From Pseudocitrobacter faecalis (GTDB taxonomy: Bacteria > Pseudomonadota > Gammaproteobacteria > Enterobacterales > Enterobacteriaceae), in NCBI GenBank assembly GCA_003315335.1, contig QNRL01000007.1, positions 254,486-318,485 of the forward strand: a stretch of 64,000 bases of DNA, written 5' to 3'. The first letter of the stretch is position 1. Every line of letters begins with the position of its first letter. The notes below the pieces were generated by a model that worked only from the letters and a program-made list of their open reading frames with translations, did no database searches and had not been told where the DNA came from. Below, piece after piece: positions 43,107 through 52,298 of the stretch. Both the position numbers and the translations under genes were made by a program.

Positions 43107-45065
43107 ATGCGCCTGTTTATTGCGGAAAAACCGAGCCTGGCGCGTGCCATTGCCGATGTCTTGCCGAAACCCCACCGAAAGGGCGACGGTTATATCGAAT
43201 GTGGCAACGGTCAGGTGGTGACCTGGTGTATTGGCCATCTCCTCGAACAGGCGCAGCCGGACGCGTATGACAGCCGTTATGCGCGCTGGAATTTGCAGGA
43301 TTTGCCGATAGTCCCGGAGAAGTGGCAGCTTCAGCCGCGTCCTTCGGTGACAAAGCAGCTCAACGTCATTAAGCGTTTTTTGCACGAAGCCAGTGAAGTC
43401 ATTCACGCCGGAGACCCCGACAGAGAAGGGCAACTGCTGGTGGATGAAGTGCTGGACTACCTCTCACTGGCTCCCGAAAAGCGCCAGCAGGTACAACGCT
43501 GTTTAATCAACGACCTGAACCCGCAGGCGGTGGAACGGGCGATTACGCGTCTGCGTGCCAACAGCGACTTCATCCCGCTGTGCGTCTCCGCGCTGGCTCG
43601 CGCCCGCGCCGACTGGCTATACGGCATCAACATGACCCGCGCTTACACTATTTTAGGACGTAACGCCGGGTATAACGGTGTACTCTCCGTGGGGCGGGTG
43701 CAAACGCCAGTGCTGGGGCTGGTGGTGCGCCGCGATGAAGAGATAGAAAACTTTGTCGCCAAAGATTTCTTCGAAGTGAAAGCGCATATCGTCACCCCGA
43801 AGGACGAGCGTTTCACCGCCGTCTGGCAGCCAAGCGAAGCCTGCGAGCCGTATCAGGACGAAGAGGGACGACTGCTGCATCGCGCGCTGGCCGATCACGT
43901 GGTCAAGCGTATTGAAGGCCAACCAGCAATTGTTACGGCCTATAACGATAAACGGGAATCAGAATCGGCCCCGCTGCCGTTTTCGCTGTCTGCGTTGCAG
44001 ATTGAAGCCGCAAAACGCTTTGGGTTGAGCGCACAGAACGTCCTCGATATTTGTCAGAAGTTATATGAAACCCATAAGCTGATTACCTACCCGCGTTCGG
44101 ATAGCCGCTATTTGCCGGAGGAGCACTTCGCCGGGCGACATGCGGTGCTGAATGCGATTAGCGTCCACGCGCCGGATCTCCTGCCGCAACCGGTGGTGAA
44201 CCCGGACACGCGCAACCGCTGCTGGGATGACAAAAAGGTTGATGCGCACCACGCCATTATTCCCACCGCGCGTGCCAGCAACGTTAACCTGACGGAGAAT
44301 GAATCAAAAATTTACACCCTGGTGGCGCGTCAGTATCTGATGCAGTTCTGCCCGGATGCAGTTTTCCGTAAGTGTCAGATTGACCTCGACATCGCTAACG
44401 GTAAATTTATCGCTAAAGCGCGTTTTCTGGCTGAAGCGGGCTGGCGGGCGCTGCTTGGCGGGAAAGAGCGCGATGAAGAAAACGACGGCACGCCGCTGCC
44501 AGTGGTTGCCAAAAGCGACGAGCTGCTGTGCGAAAAAGGCGAAGTGGTGGAACGGCAAACTCAGCCGCCGCGCCACTTCACCGACGCAACGCTGCTGTCA
44601 GCGATGACCGGGATCGCGCGTTTTGTGCAGGACAAAGATCTGAAAAAGATTCTGCGTGCCACCGATGGTCTGGGCACCGAAGCGACGCGCGCCGGGATTA
44701 TCGAACTGCTGTTTAAACGCGGCTTCCTGACCAAAAAAGGGCGCTATATTCACTCGACTGACGCAGGTAAAGCGCTGTTCCACTCCCTGCCAGAAATGGC
44801 GACACGGCCAGACATGACGGCGCATTGGGAATCGATTCTGACGCAAATCAGCGAGAAACAGTGCCGCTATCAGGACTTTATGCAGCCACTGGTGGGCACA
44901 TTGTATCAACTGATTGATCAGGCTCGCAGCACGCCGGTCAGACGTTTCCGCGGCATTGTTGCGCCGGGCAGTGGAAGTGGCGATAAGAAAAAGAGCGCCC
45001 CGCGTAAACGTAGCGCGAAAAAAAGCCCACCATCGGATGAGGCGGGCAGTGGGGCGGTGGCGTAA
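43107..45065 (+). CDS. topB: DNA topoisomerase III
   Basis: A 652-residue type IA topoisomerase: TOPRIM start [20 protein letters not shown] with [16 protein letters not shown], catalytic Tyr in [19 protein letters not shown] (about 328), and a basic C-terminal tail ([16 protein letters not shown]). It matches E. coli TopB (653 residues), which decatenates replication intermediates. It is coupled to selD, starting 4 bases after its stop. Confidence 0.97.
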   Translation: MRLFIAEKPSLARAIADVLPKPHRKGDGYIECGNGQVVTWCIGHLLEQAQPDAYDSRYARWNLQDLPIVPEKWQLQPRPSVTKQLNVIKRFLHEASEVIHAGDPDREGQLLVDEVLDYLSLAPEKRQQVQRCLINDLNPQAVERAITRLRANSDFIPLCVSALARARADWLYGINMTRAYTILGRNAGYNGVLSVGRVQTPVLGLVVRRDEEIENFVAKDFFEVKAHIVTPKDERFTAVWQPSEACEPYQDEEGRLLHRALADHVVKRIEGQPAIVTAYNDKRESESAPLPFSLSALQIEAAKRFGLSAQNVLDICQKLYETHKLITYPRSDSRYLPEEHFAGRHAVLNAISVHAPDLLPQPVVNPDTRNRCWDDKKVDAHHAIIPTARASNVNLTENESKIYTLVARQYLMQFCPDAVFRKCQIDLDIANGKFIAKARFLAEAGWRALLGGKERDEENDGTPLPVVAKSDELLCEKGEVVERQTQPPRHFTDATLLSAMTGIARFVQDKDLKKILRATDGLGTEATRAGIIELLFKRGFLTKKGRYIHSTDAGKALFHSLPEMATRPDMTAHWESILTQISEKQCRYQDFMQPLVGTLYQLIDQARSTPVRRFRGIVAPGSGSGDKKKSAPRKRSAKKSPPSDEAGSGAVA

Positions 45066-45080
45066 GCGGAGGTTGCCGTG

Positions 45081-45211
45081 TTCAATGAATGGCACCCGTC
45101 TGTAGGCCTGATAAGCGAAGCGCATCAGGCATTTTCACCGGACTCTTGCCGGGGGCGCTGCGCTTGCCCGGCCTACAAGGACATGCAATTTCAATGAATT
45201 GCACGCCTCTG
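45081..45211. repeat. REP pair flanked by 22-bp direct repeats
   Basis: 45102-45176 is a head-to-head REP pair (GTAGGCCTGATAAGCGAAGC ... GGCGCTGCGCTTGCCCGGCC). It is flanked by imperfect direct repeats of 22 bases, at 45081-45102 and 45190-45211, which match in 19 of 22 positions (both begin TTCAATGAAT and end TCTG). It lies between topB and the convergent gdhA, whose stop is 2 bases from the right repeat. Confidence 0.75.
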
Positions 45212-45212
45212 C

Positions 45213-46556
45213 TTAAATCACCCCCTGCGACAACATCGCATCCGCAACTTTAACGAAGCCCGCGATGTTAGCGCCGCGCACATAGTTGGTTTGCTTGCTT
45301 TCGCCGCCGTGCTCAACGCAGGCGTGATGGATGTCCAGCATGATGTGGTGCAGGCGCGCATCAACTTTCTCCGCTTTCCAGCCCATCCGTGCGGCGTTCT
45401 GCGCCATCTCAAGGCCGGAGGTGGCGACTCCACCCGCGTTCGCCGCTTTGCCCGGGGCAAACAGCACACCCGCTTCGAGGAACAATTCAGTGGCTTCAAT
45501 GGTCGTTGGCATATTCGCGCCTTCGGCGACCGCTTTGACGCCGTTGGCAACCAGCACGCGAGCGGCATCGGTATCCAGCTCATTCTGCGTGGCGCACGGC
45601 AGGGCGATATCAACCGGTACGGACCACGGTTGCTGACCTTCCAGATACACCAGACCAAATTCACGCGCGTAATCGGCCACGCGACCGTCACGGCTGGCTT
45701 TGATTTCAATCAGGCGCGCCAGTTTTTCTTTGGTAAAGCCGCTCTCGTCCACCACGGTACCGCTGGAGTCGGAGGCGGTGACCACGCGTGCCCCAAACTC
45801 CATCGCTTTCTCAATCGCGTATTGCGCCACGTTGCCTGAGCCAGAAACCGAAACGCGCATACCCTCAAAACTCAGACCGTGGCGTTTGAGCATAGCTTCG
45901 GTGAAGTAGACCAGACCGTAGCCGGTGGCTTCCGGACGAATCAGGCTGCCACCGAACGAAAGCCCTTTGCCGGTAAACACGCAGGCGGTGTTGTTGGAGA
46001 GTTTTTTCATCATCCCGGCCATAAAGCCGACTTCGCGCCCGCCCACGCCGATATCGCCCGCCGGGACGTCGGTATCTGCGCCAAGGTGGCGATAGAGCTC
46101 AGTCATCAGCGCCTGACAGAAACGCATCACTTCGCCTTCGCTTTTGCCTTTCGGGTCAAAATCACTGCCACCTTTGCCGCCGCCCATAGGCAGGGTAGTT
46201 AATGCGTTTTTGAAGGTTTGCTCGAAGCCGAGGAATTTCAGAATCGACAGGTTCACGGAGGGGTGAAAACGCATCCCGCCTTTGTACGGCCCAATCGCTG
46301 AACTGAACTGTACGCGCCATGCGCGATTCACCTGTACCTGATTGCGATCGTCCACCCAAACCACGCGGAACTGGATCACGCGCTCTGGTTCAACCAGCCT
46401 TTCAAGCAGCGAGAGGCGACGATATTGCGGGTTCTGTTCCAGAAATGGCCATAAGGTGGTCATGACTTCGCGTACGGCCTGAGAGAATTCTGTCTGGTGT
46501 GGGTCGCGTTGCTGAACATGGGCAAGGAAGTTTTCCAGAGAGCCAACCTGATCCAT
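45213..46556 (-). CDS. gdhA: NADP-specific glutamate dehydrogenase
   Basis: A 447-residue hexameric glutamate dehydrogenase, equal in length to E. coli GdhA: RVQFSSAIGPYKGGMRFHPSVN, the active-site region TTLPMGGGKGGSDFDPKGK with catalytic Lys, GDIGVGGREVGFMAG, and the NADP-binding SVSGSGNVAQYAIEKAMEFG. It forms glutamate from 2-oxoglutarate and ammonium when ammonium is plentiful. AGGA precedes the ATG. Single gene. Confidence 0.97.
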   Translation of the reverse strand: MDQVGSLENFLAHVQQRDPHQTEFSQAVREVMTTLWPFLEQNPQYRRLSLLERLVEPERVIQFRVVWVDDRNQVQVNRAWRVQFSSAIGPYKGGMRFHPSVNLSILKFLGFEQTFKNALTTLPMGGGKGGSDFDPKGKSEGEVMRFCQALMTELYRHLGADTDVPAGDIGVGGREVGFMAGMMKKLSNNTACVFTGKGLSFGGSLIRPEATGYGLVYFTEAMLKRHGLSFEGMRVSVSGSGNVAQYAIEKAMEFGARVVTASDSSGTVVDESGFTKEKLARLIEIKASRDGRVADYAREFGLVYLEGQQPWSVPVDIALPCATQNELDTDAARVLVANGVKAVAEGANMPTTIEATELFLEAGVLFAPGKAANAGGVATSGLEMAQNAARMGWKAEKVDARLHHIMLDIHHACVEHGGESKQTNYVRGANIAGFVKVADAMLSQGVI

Positions 46557-46796
46557 AAGTATAAGTTCCTCTTATAGTTAATGATGTATGTGCTTGTTGT
46601 GATTTATGTTTTAACGTCGTGATGTTTTTTGACTATATCATTACGTTGCTAACTTTTGACAAGCAAAATTGAGCCTGAAAGGAAAATTAATACGCCGCGG
46701 TGGGTCATAATAAAAACCGATAGGCGTTTACACTTAAAGAAAGGAGCAGGCGGGTCGATATACAGGTATACAGAAGCCGATAACAGGAGCTCGACG

Positions 46797-47060
46797 ATGA
46801 AAACGCAATGGCTGGCAGGAGTACTGGTTGTGATGGCGGGGGCGGCATTCGCGCGCCCGCAGGTAGAGGTCAATGTGCCGCCAGAGGTCTTCAGTACGCA
46901 GGGGCAACAACGACAAAACTGTAGCCAGTGCTGCGTCTATCAAAATGAATATTATTCTGAAGGTGCGGTGATTAAAACGGACGGCGGTTTACTGCAATGC
47001 CAGCGTGACGAAAAAACCATCAGCACCAACCCGCTTATCTGGCAACGCGTGAAGTCATAA
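46797..47060 (+). CDS. ynjH: YnjH, DUF1496 exported protein
   Basis: An 87-residue exported protein with signal MKTQWLAGVLVVMAGAAFA and a Cys-rich DUF1496 domain (QNCSQCCVYQNEYYSEGAVI, LLQCQRDEKTISTNPLIWQRV). It matches E. coli YnjH (90 residues). The four Cys probably form disulfides or bind metal in the periplasm; function unknown. AGGAG precedes the ATG at 46797. Its 3' end overlaps the convergent nudG by 26 bases. Confidence 0.9.
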   Translation: MKTQWLAGVLVVMAGAAFARPQVEVNVPPEVFSTQGQQRQNCSQCCVYQNEYYSEGAVIKTDGGLLQCQRDEKTISTNPLIWQRVKS

Positions 47061-47436
47061 ATGCTTCGAGCAGCGGAATGTCTGCAGGTGCGAGAGAGTA
47101 ATTGAAAGCCTCTTCCGGAAAACACCACGTCAGCGCACTGTGCTCGTGAGCGACGATTTCGCCAGCGTAAACCGGAACGTGCCAGGCGTGCAGGTGAATG
47201 ATGCGCCCGGAAACCTCCCGCTGATGGCTGGCGATGTAGCGAGCGGGCTGCGCTTCAATACCTAATTCTTCACGTAGCTCGCGGATCAGCGCTTGCGGCT
47301 GACTCTCGCCTTGGTCGACTTTGCCCCCGGGAAATTCCCACATTCCTGCCTGATCGGCATGGGGTGGACGCTGGGCAAGCAAAATTTTCCCGTTTTGTTC
47401 AATAATGGCAGCAACAACATCGATGGTTTTCAGCAT
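47035..47436 (-). CDS. nudG: NudG, Nudix CTP/5-hydroxy-dCTP pyrophosphatase
   Basis: A 133-residue Nudix hydrolase: VVAAIIEQNGKILLAQRPPH, the Nudix box GGKVDQGESQPQALIRELREELGIE (G5x-EREUxEExGU pattern), and the C-terminal ALTWCFPEEAF...LAPADIPLLEAF. It matches E. coli NudG, which hydrolyses 5-hydroxy-CTP, 5-methyl-dCTP and 8-oxo-dGTP. The ATG at 47436 is preferred to an earlier TTG. Convergent overlap with ynjH. Confidence 0.93.
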   Translation of the reverse strand: MLKTIDVVAAIIEQNGKILLAQRPPHADQAGMWEFPGGKVDQGESQPQALIRELREELGIEAQPARYIASHQREVSGRIIHLHAWHVPVYAGEIVAHEHSALTWCFPEEAFNYSLAPADIPLLEAFMTSRVAR

Positions 47437-47514
47437 GGCGGTCAAAGATCCTGTGAATGTATTACCATAATATCCTTGCCTTTCCTTTCGCTAAAGCCTT
47501 GCCGGAGTTTTCGG

Positions 47515-48081
47515 GTGAAAAACAAACCATTCTGGGTGCAACCGCTGACATCATTGCCGCTGAGCCTCAAACCGATTGCCGCCGTGCAGCAAAAACATTA
47601 CGGAGCTGTGCTGAATCCCACGCGCTGGTGGGGGCGTATGCCACGCCTGTTTTGGTTGGTGGCGCTGTTTGTTGGCTATCTTGAGCGAAAAAAAGCACGG
47701 CTCGACCCTGGGCTGCGGGCGCTATTGATGACGCGCGTCTCCCAACAGTGCGAATGCGCATTCTGTATTGATGCCAATAGTCTACGGCTGGCGCAGCGAA
47801 GCGGCGCGATGGCGAAAGTGCAGGAGGTGGCACAGTGGCGTGATTCCGCACTGTTCAGCCCGGCGGAACGCGTCGCGCTGGCCTATGCGGAAGCCGTTAC
47901 GTCTACGCCGCCGGTGGTTACAGAGACAGAAAAAGAGGCGTTACACCGTCACTTTAACGATGATCAAATTACTGAAATGACCGCACTGATTGCCTTTCAA
48001 AATCTCTCGGCGCGATTCAACGCCGCGCTGGATATCCCTTCTCAGGGATTATGTACCCCAACAGGAAAACCGCATGCTTGA
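47515..48081 (+). CDS. ynjA: YnjA, AhpD-like carboxymuconolactone decarboxylase family
   Basis: A 188-residue protein of the CMD/AhpD-like fold, with RPRYGAVLNPTRWWGR-like QKHYGAVLNPTRWWGRMPRLF, a redox pair CECAFCIDANSLRLAQR (CxxC at about 85-90), VALAYAEAVTSTPP, and LIAFQNLSARFNAALDIPSQGLC. It closely resembles E. coli YnjA (182 residues). It starts at GTG 47515 with GGAG 8 bases before. In E. coli ynjA lies beside ynjB; here it sits next to ynjF, overlapping it by 8 bases. A peroxidatic or disulfide-reducing role is possible but unproven. Confidence 0.87.
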   Translation: MKNKPFWVQPLTSLPLSLKPIAAVQQKHYGAVLNPTRWWGRMPRLFWLVALFVGYLERKKARLDPGLRALLMTRVSQQCECAFCIDANSLRLAQRSGAMAKVQEVAQWRDSALFSPAERVALAYAEAVTSTPPVVTETEKEALHRHFNDDQITEMTALIAFQNLSARFNAALDIPSQGLCTPTGKPHA

Positions 48082-48706
48082 CCGACATCTTCACCCTCGA
48101 CTGAAACCCTGGCTTAATCGCGCCGCGAGCGTGCTGGATCGCCCGTTAGTCACGCCCGATGGCGTCACGCTGGTTGGTTTTGCCATTGGCGTGCTGGCGC
48201 TACTGTTTCTGGCGCTGGGGTGGTACGGCGCGGCTCTGGCGGCGATTCTACTGAACCGTTTGTGCGACGGGCTCGACGGTGCGCTGGCGCGGCGGCGTGG
48301 TTTAACCGATGCGGGTGGATTCCTCGACATCGCGCTCGATTTTCTCTTCTACGCGTTAGTACCGTTTGGTTTTGTTCTTGCGGACCCATTGAACAACGCA
48401 ACAGCGGGCGCGTGGCTGCTGTTTGCGTTTATCGGTACCGGCAGCAGCTTTCTGGCGTTTGCGGCGCTGGCGGCAAAATACAGTATTGATAACCCCGGCT
48501 ATGCGCACAAATCGTTTTATTATCTCGGTGGCCTGACGGAAGGCAGTGAAACGATGGCATTCTTTGTACTTTGCTGCCTGTTTCCGGCGTACTTTTCCTG
48601 GCTGGCGTGGATTTTCGGCGCGCTGTGCTGGCTGACAACGTTTAATCGGGTATGGGGCGGGTATGTGACGCTGAGAGCGTGTCAGCGTCACAGAGAGAAA
48701 AATTAA
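48074..48706 (+). CDS. ynjF: YnjF, CDP-alcohol phosphatidyltransferase family
   Basis: A 210-residue membrane enzyme with the CDP-alcohol phosphotransferase signature DGLDGALARRRGLTDAGGFLDIALD: Asp 65, 68, 85 and 89 are all present. About six helices follow. It matches E. coli YnjF (206 residues); the substrates are not known, but a CDP-linked lipid head-group exchange is expected. The start overlaps the ynjA stop by 8 bases (ATGCTTGA), so they are co-translated. It overlaps the end of convergent ynjE by 4 bases. Confidence 0.92.
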   Translation: MLDRHLHPRLKPWLNRAASVLDRPLVTPDGVTLVGFAIGVLALLFLALGWYGAALAAILLNRLCDGLDGALARRRGLTDAGGFLDIALDFLFYALVPFGFVLADPLNNATAGAWLLFAFIGTGSSFLAFAALAAKYSIDNPGYAHKSFYYLGGLTEGSETMAFFVLCCLFPAYFSWLAWIFGALCWLTTFNRVWGGYVTLRACQRHREKN

Positions 48707-50007
48707 CGCACGCTGTTCGGTTTGCGTTCGCCCGTCGCGACCGGGTTTTTCGGGTTCGCGCTCCATTCGTACCAGCCGCCGTCGTAGACCGCAACGTTTT
48801 GCCAGCCCATGGCGCGGGCGTACATAAAGGTTTCAGATGCGCGCCAGCCGGTGCCGCAGTAAAATGCAACGTGCTGTTCAGGCAGGATATTCCAGCTTTT
48901 CCACATGTCGGCGATATCATCCGCGCTGCGCATGGTGCCGTCCGGGTTGTGGAAATCTTCCATATGCGTGGAGTCGCTGCCCGCGTGACCCCAGCGCGCG
49001 CCAGCGATGTCACCTTTTGGTTTGATGTAGCTATAGCCGCTGGTGGTGCCGATGAATTCCGGCCAGGAACGAATGCTGACCAGAGAAGCGTCTTTACGGT
49101 TCAGCAGGCCACGCGCCTGTCCCATATCCAGCATCAGCTGTGGTTGCGCCGGAATCGTGACACCAAAGTCTGGCTCCGGTTTGACTTTCGTTGCGGTGCC
49201 GCGTTCCACGGGCAGCCCCGAATCAGACCAGGTTTTCCAGCCACCGTCGAGCAGACGCACATCTTTAACCCCGGCGTAGAGCATAATTTGCGCCACGCGC
49301 GCGGCGGCATAAACGTCACGTCCGTAGAGTATAACGGTGGTGTCGTGGCGAATACCGTGTTTCGCCAGCATGGCTTTCAACTGTTCGTCGGAGACTTTAT
49401 TCCACAGCGGCTCGCTTTCGACCTCGTTGGTGTCGATATACCCCGCGCCTGGAATGTGGCTGAGCAGATAAAGTTTTGGCGCACCCCAACCGGCCTCCAG
49501 GACTTTCCAGTCACCTGCTGGTTTTGCCGTCACGGGTTTGTTTGTCTGAAGATCGCGAAGCCACTGCGGGTAGACCAGTTGTTCAAAGTGAGGAAGTCGC
49601 TGTAGGCGATTTTGCTGTTGCAGTGCGTCGCTTAAACGTGAAATCTGCGTGTAACCGATTTTCTCTAAACGTTCAGCAACAGCCTGATTGTCTTTATCGC
49701 TGCCGTACAGTGCGATTGCGGTCTCTTTTTTCAGCTTATGCTGCTGCGCCCAGGCGGCAAGCTGCTCGTCGCTCATCGACGAAAGCCAGTTGGCCGACAG
49801 GTTCAGTGCCATCGGTTCGTGACCCTGCGGGCCATTGGCGCTTTGCGGCCAGCCGTTGTAGAACGCGCTCATCCGCGTATCAATAGCCACACCGTTTTGC
49901 TGCAGCAGGTGAGAGAAGCTCAGCGTTTTCGCCATATCAGCAGCCAAAACCGAGGTGGAAAGTCCAAGCGCGAGGGCCAGCAAAGAGAGTTGAGAAACAC
50001 GTTTCAT
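48703..50007 (-). CDS. ynjE: YnjE, triple-domain rhodanese
   Basis: A 434-residue exported protein with three rhodanese domains. It has signal MKRVSQLSLLALALGLSTSVLA and the active loop CGTGWR (near residue 385, FYCGTGWRASETFMY). It matches E. coli YnjE (435 residues), a sulfurtransferase able to pass sulfur to MoeB/MoaD-type partners. The ATG at 50007 fits the family start; no strong ribosome site is seen. It is upstream of nothing on its strand, and ynjDCB lie behind it with a 117-base gap. Confidence 0.93.
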   Translation of the reverse strand: MKRVSQLSLLALALGLSTSVLAADMAKTLSFSHLLQQNGVAIDTRMSAFYNGWPQSANGPQGHEPMALNLSANWLSSMSDEQLAAWAQQHKLKKETAIALYGSDKDNQAVAERLEKIGYTQISRLSDALQQQNRLQRLPHFEQLVYPQWLRDLQTNKPVTAKPAGDWKVLEAGWGAPKLYLLSHIPGAGYIDTNEVESEPLWNKVSDEQLKAMLAKHGIRHDTTVILYGRDVYAAARVAQIMLYAGVKDVRLLDGGWKTWSDSGLPVERGTATKVKPEPDFGVTIPAQPQLMLDMGQARGLLNRKDASLVSIRSWPEFIGTTSGYSYIKPKGDIAGARWGHAGSDSTHMEDFHNPDGTMRSADDIADMWKSWNILPEQHVAFYCGTGWRASETFMYARAMGWQNVAVYDGGWYEWSANPKNPVATGERKPNSVR

Positions 50008-50124
50008 CGAATCGCCCGACATATAAAAAATGGAACGCCATTTTGAACGTCTTCCTGCGGAAATACTTTGCGTTAACGCAGTATTATCGCGCCTGAACAG
50101 TTTTCATGATGAAATATCACGCCG

Positions 50125-50766
50125 CTAAACAGTCTGATGCCAGCGCATCATATCCAGGCTTGGCATATTTTCAGGCGCATCTGCCGGATCGTGTGTGACC
50201 AGAATAGTCGGGATATTTTGCGCTCGAATCGTGTCAAATACCCACTGACGAAAGGAGACGCGCAAGGCGCTGTCCAGCCGGCTGAAGGGTTCGTCAAGCA
50301 GGAGCGCGTCGGGCTGAGCCAGCAGCGCGCGCAACAGTGCGACGCGCGCGCGCTGGCCGCCAGACAATGTTGCCGGATCGCGGTTATAAAAATCGCTCAG
50401 CCCGGCCTGTGCCAGTGCATGGAAAACGGCGGCTTTGCGCTGATGACCACGCATTAAGGCCGGGAGCGCCAGCTGCAGATTGTGGCCCACGCTCAGGTGA
50501 TCAAACAGCAGCGCGTCCTGAAACAGAATCCCGATGCGTCGCCGTTCAGTAGGCAGTTGTTCAATACGTGAGCCGTTCAACCACAGTTCGCCGCTGGCCT
50601 GAAATGCCGGGGAAAGCGCGCCAATCATCCACGAAAACAGTGTTGATTTTCCACAGCCAGAAGGCCCCATCAGTGTGACTATTTCGCCTGGCTGAACGCT
50701 AAAAGAAACATTGCGCAGTAGCGGTTGTTGTCCTTTCGTCAGTGTGACGTTGTTTATCTGCAACAT
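50125..50766 (-). CDS. ynjD: YnjD, ABC transporter ATPase
   Basis: A 213-residue ATPase: Walker A GPSGCGKST, signature LSGGQRARVALLRALL, Walker B DALLLDEPFSRLD and a late LVTHDPADAP. It matches E. coli YnjD (217 residues). With YnjC and YnjB it forms an iron/thiamine-type importer of unknown ligand. It begins within 1 base of the ynjC stop, so the three genes ynjB-ynjC-ynjD are one operon. Confidence 0.94.
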   Translation of the reverse strand: MLQINNVTLTKGQQPLLRNVSFSVQPGEIVTLMGPSGCGKSTLFSWMIGALSPAFQASGELWLNGSRIEQLPTERRRIGILFQDALLFDHLSVGHNLQLALPALMRGHQRKAAVFHALAQAGLSDFYNRDPATLSGGQRARVALLRALLAQPDALLLDEPFSRLDSALRVSFRQWVFDTIRAQNIPTILVTHDPADAPENMPSLDMMRWHQTV

Positions 50767-52298
50767 TAGCGTAGCCCCTGTCGATAATGGCCAATCCTAC
50801 GCGCCAGTATCGCCGTGAAGGTGAAAAACAGTACCGGCAATATGAGCTGCCAGAGCCCCTGAGTGGCAAGCTGCGCTGAAGCACTGCCGCTGGAAAGCGC
50901 CACCGCTTCTGTCGTGAGCGTCGGTATGCGTCCGGCGCCCAGCCACTGAGTGGGTAAATATTGCGCGATGCTGACTGAAAATCCGACCGCCAGCGCGGAG
51001 AGCAGCGGTTTGATAATCAGCGGACATTTGATTTGCAAAAAAATGCGCGTCTGCTGCCAGCCGAGGGTACGGGCAATCAACACCTGACGCGAGTCGATAC
51101 GCTGCCAGGCCGGGCGAAGGATAAACAACATCCACGGAATGACCCACAGCAGATGCCCCCACAGTACGGTGGAAAATTGCCCATCCAGCCAGCCATATAA
51201 CGCAATCTCATACTGTCCCGCCGCTAACGGCAGGGCGGGCAGAATAAGCGGCAACCACAGACAGCGCGTCAGGGCCGATGGCCCCCATTCCAGCCATAGC
51301 AGACAAAGCGCAGCACCCAGCAATGAAGCCCATAACGCCAGCCAGACACTGTTACTGAAGACGAGACCATCCGGCAGCGTAGCCCTGGCAAGTAGCACAA
51401 GCGTCAGGGTTGAGAATAACCCACTCAGCGGGATGAGCTGGCTTGCTATTGTTCCGCTCAGCAACGATGTTTGCACGTGGCGACGGCCATGAAGCCCGGG
51501 GAAGAAACGCTGCCCTGTATGCCACAGTAGATACGCGCTAAGCGCCAGAAGTGCCAGCAGCATCAGTAGTACAATGCAGGTAAGCTGGCCTTTAATTTGT
51601 GCCGTTTCGTCTCCCTGATTGAGCCATTGCCACGCCAGGACGGCAAGAGTTGGTGGATTACCGGGGCCGAGTACGATTGCCACATCGACCACAGAGAGTG
51701 TCCATGCGGTCGTCGCCAGCAGGGCCATGCTCAGTGCGGGCATAAGGGTGGGCAGAATCAGATATCGCAGGCATTGTCCTCGACTGTAGCCAAGACTGCG
51801 GAGCACGATAAGCTGTTCACCGAGCTGCTTTTCACCTAACGCCGCCCAGCTAACCCAGAGCAGAAATGCACTCTCTTTGACCGCCAGCACCAGTCCCAAC
51901 CCGACACCATAACGATCCGGGAGCGCATGCAAAACGGGGATTAAACGGTAGATAACGCCACCTTCAGCAAATAACAGGAGGGCACTGGTGGCAAAGGCAA
52001 CATGTGGTAGCGCCAACAGCAACGGCAGACGAGCAGCAAGTCGTTCCCAGCCGGAGGAAGGCCATAGCGCGGTAATCATTATCAGTGTCAGGGTAAGCGC
52101 ACCGCCTACAGCGATAAACGAAGAAATAAGTGTGGCGCTTAAGGCCTGGCTGAACTGGGGCTCATCCATTAAAAGATGCCAGTTATCAGGTATAAACGCC
52201 GGGCGCAGAAAGGCAACCGCAGGAAACAGCGGCAGGTAGATAAGCAGCATCGCGCCGCAACACAGAGCGCTTAATGCGTACCGTAGCGGCGTAGCCAT
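50766..52298 (-). CDS. ynjC: YnjC, fused double permease of ABC importer
   Basis: A 510-residue, roughly twelve-helix permease with two inner-membrane transport modules, each with an EAA-like loop (LRSLGYSRGQCLRYLILPTLMPAL near the middle, and ARTLGWQQTRIFLQIKCPLIIKPL later). It matches E. coli YnjC (511 residues). This fused arrangement is typical of thiamine (ThiP) and iron(III) importers. The start MATPLRYALSALC at 52298 lies 28 bases inside the end of ynjB. Confidence 0.93.
   Translation of the reverse strand: MATPLRYALSALCCGAMLLIYLPLFPAVAFLRPAFIPDNWHLLMDEPQFSQALSATLISSFIAVGGALTLTLIMITALWPSSGWERLAARLPLLLALPHVAFATSALLLFAEGGVIYRLIPVLHALPDRYGVGLGLVLAVKESAFLLWVSWAALGEKQLGEQLIVLRSLGYSRGQCLRYLILPTLMPALSMALLATTAWTLSVVDVAIVLGPGNPPTLAVLAWQWLNQGDETAQIKGQLTCIVLLMLLALLALSAYLLWHTGQRFFPGLHGRRHVQTSLLSGTIASQLIPLSGLFSTLTLVLLARATLPDGLVFSNSVWLALWASLLGAALCLLWLEWGPSALTRCLWLPLILPALPLAAGQYEIALYGWLDGQFSTVLWGHLLWVIPWMLFILRPAWQRIDSRQVLIARTLGWQQTRIFLQIKCPLIIKPLLSALAVGFSVSIAQYLPTQWLGAGRIPTLTTEAVALSSGSASAQLATQGLWQLILPVLFFTFTAILARRIGHYRQGLR

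Noticed and set aside
48652-49605. Open frame of 317 codons on the plus strand
   Set aside because: It is antisense to ynjE, whose protein matches the rhodanese family along its whole length.
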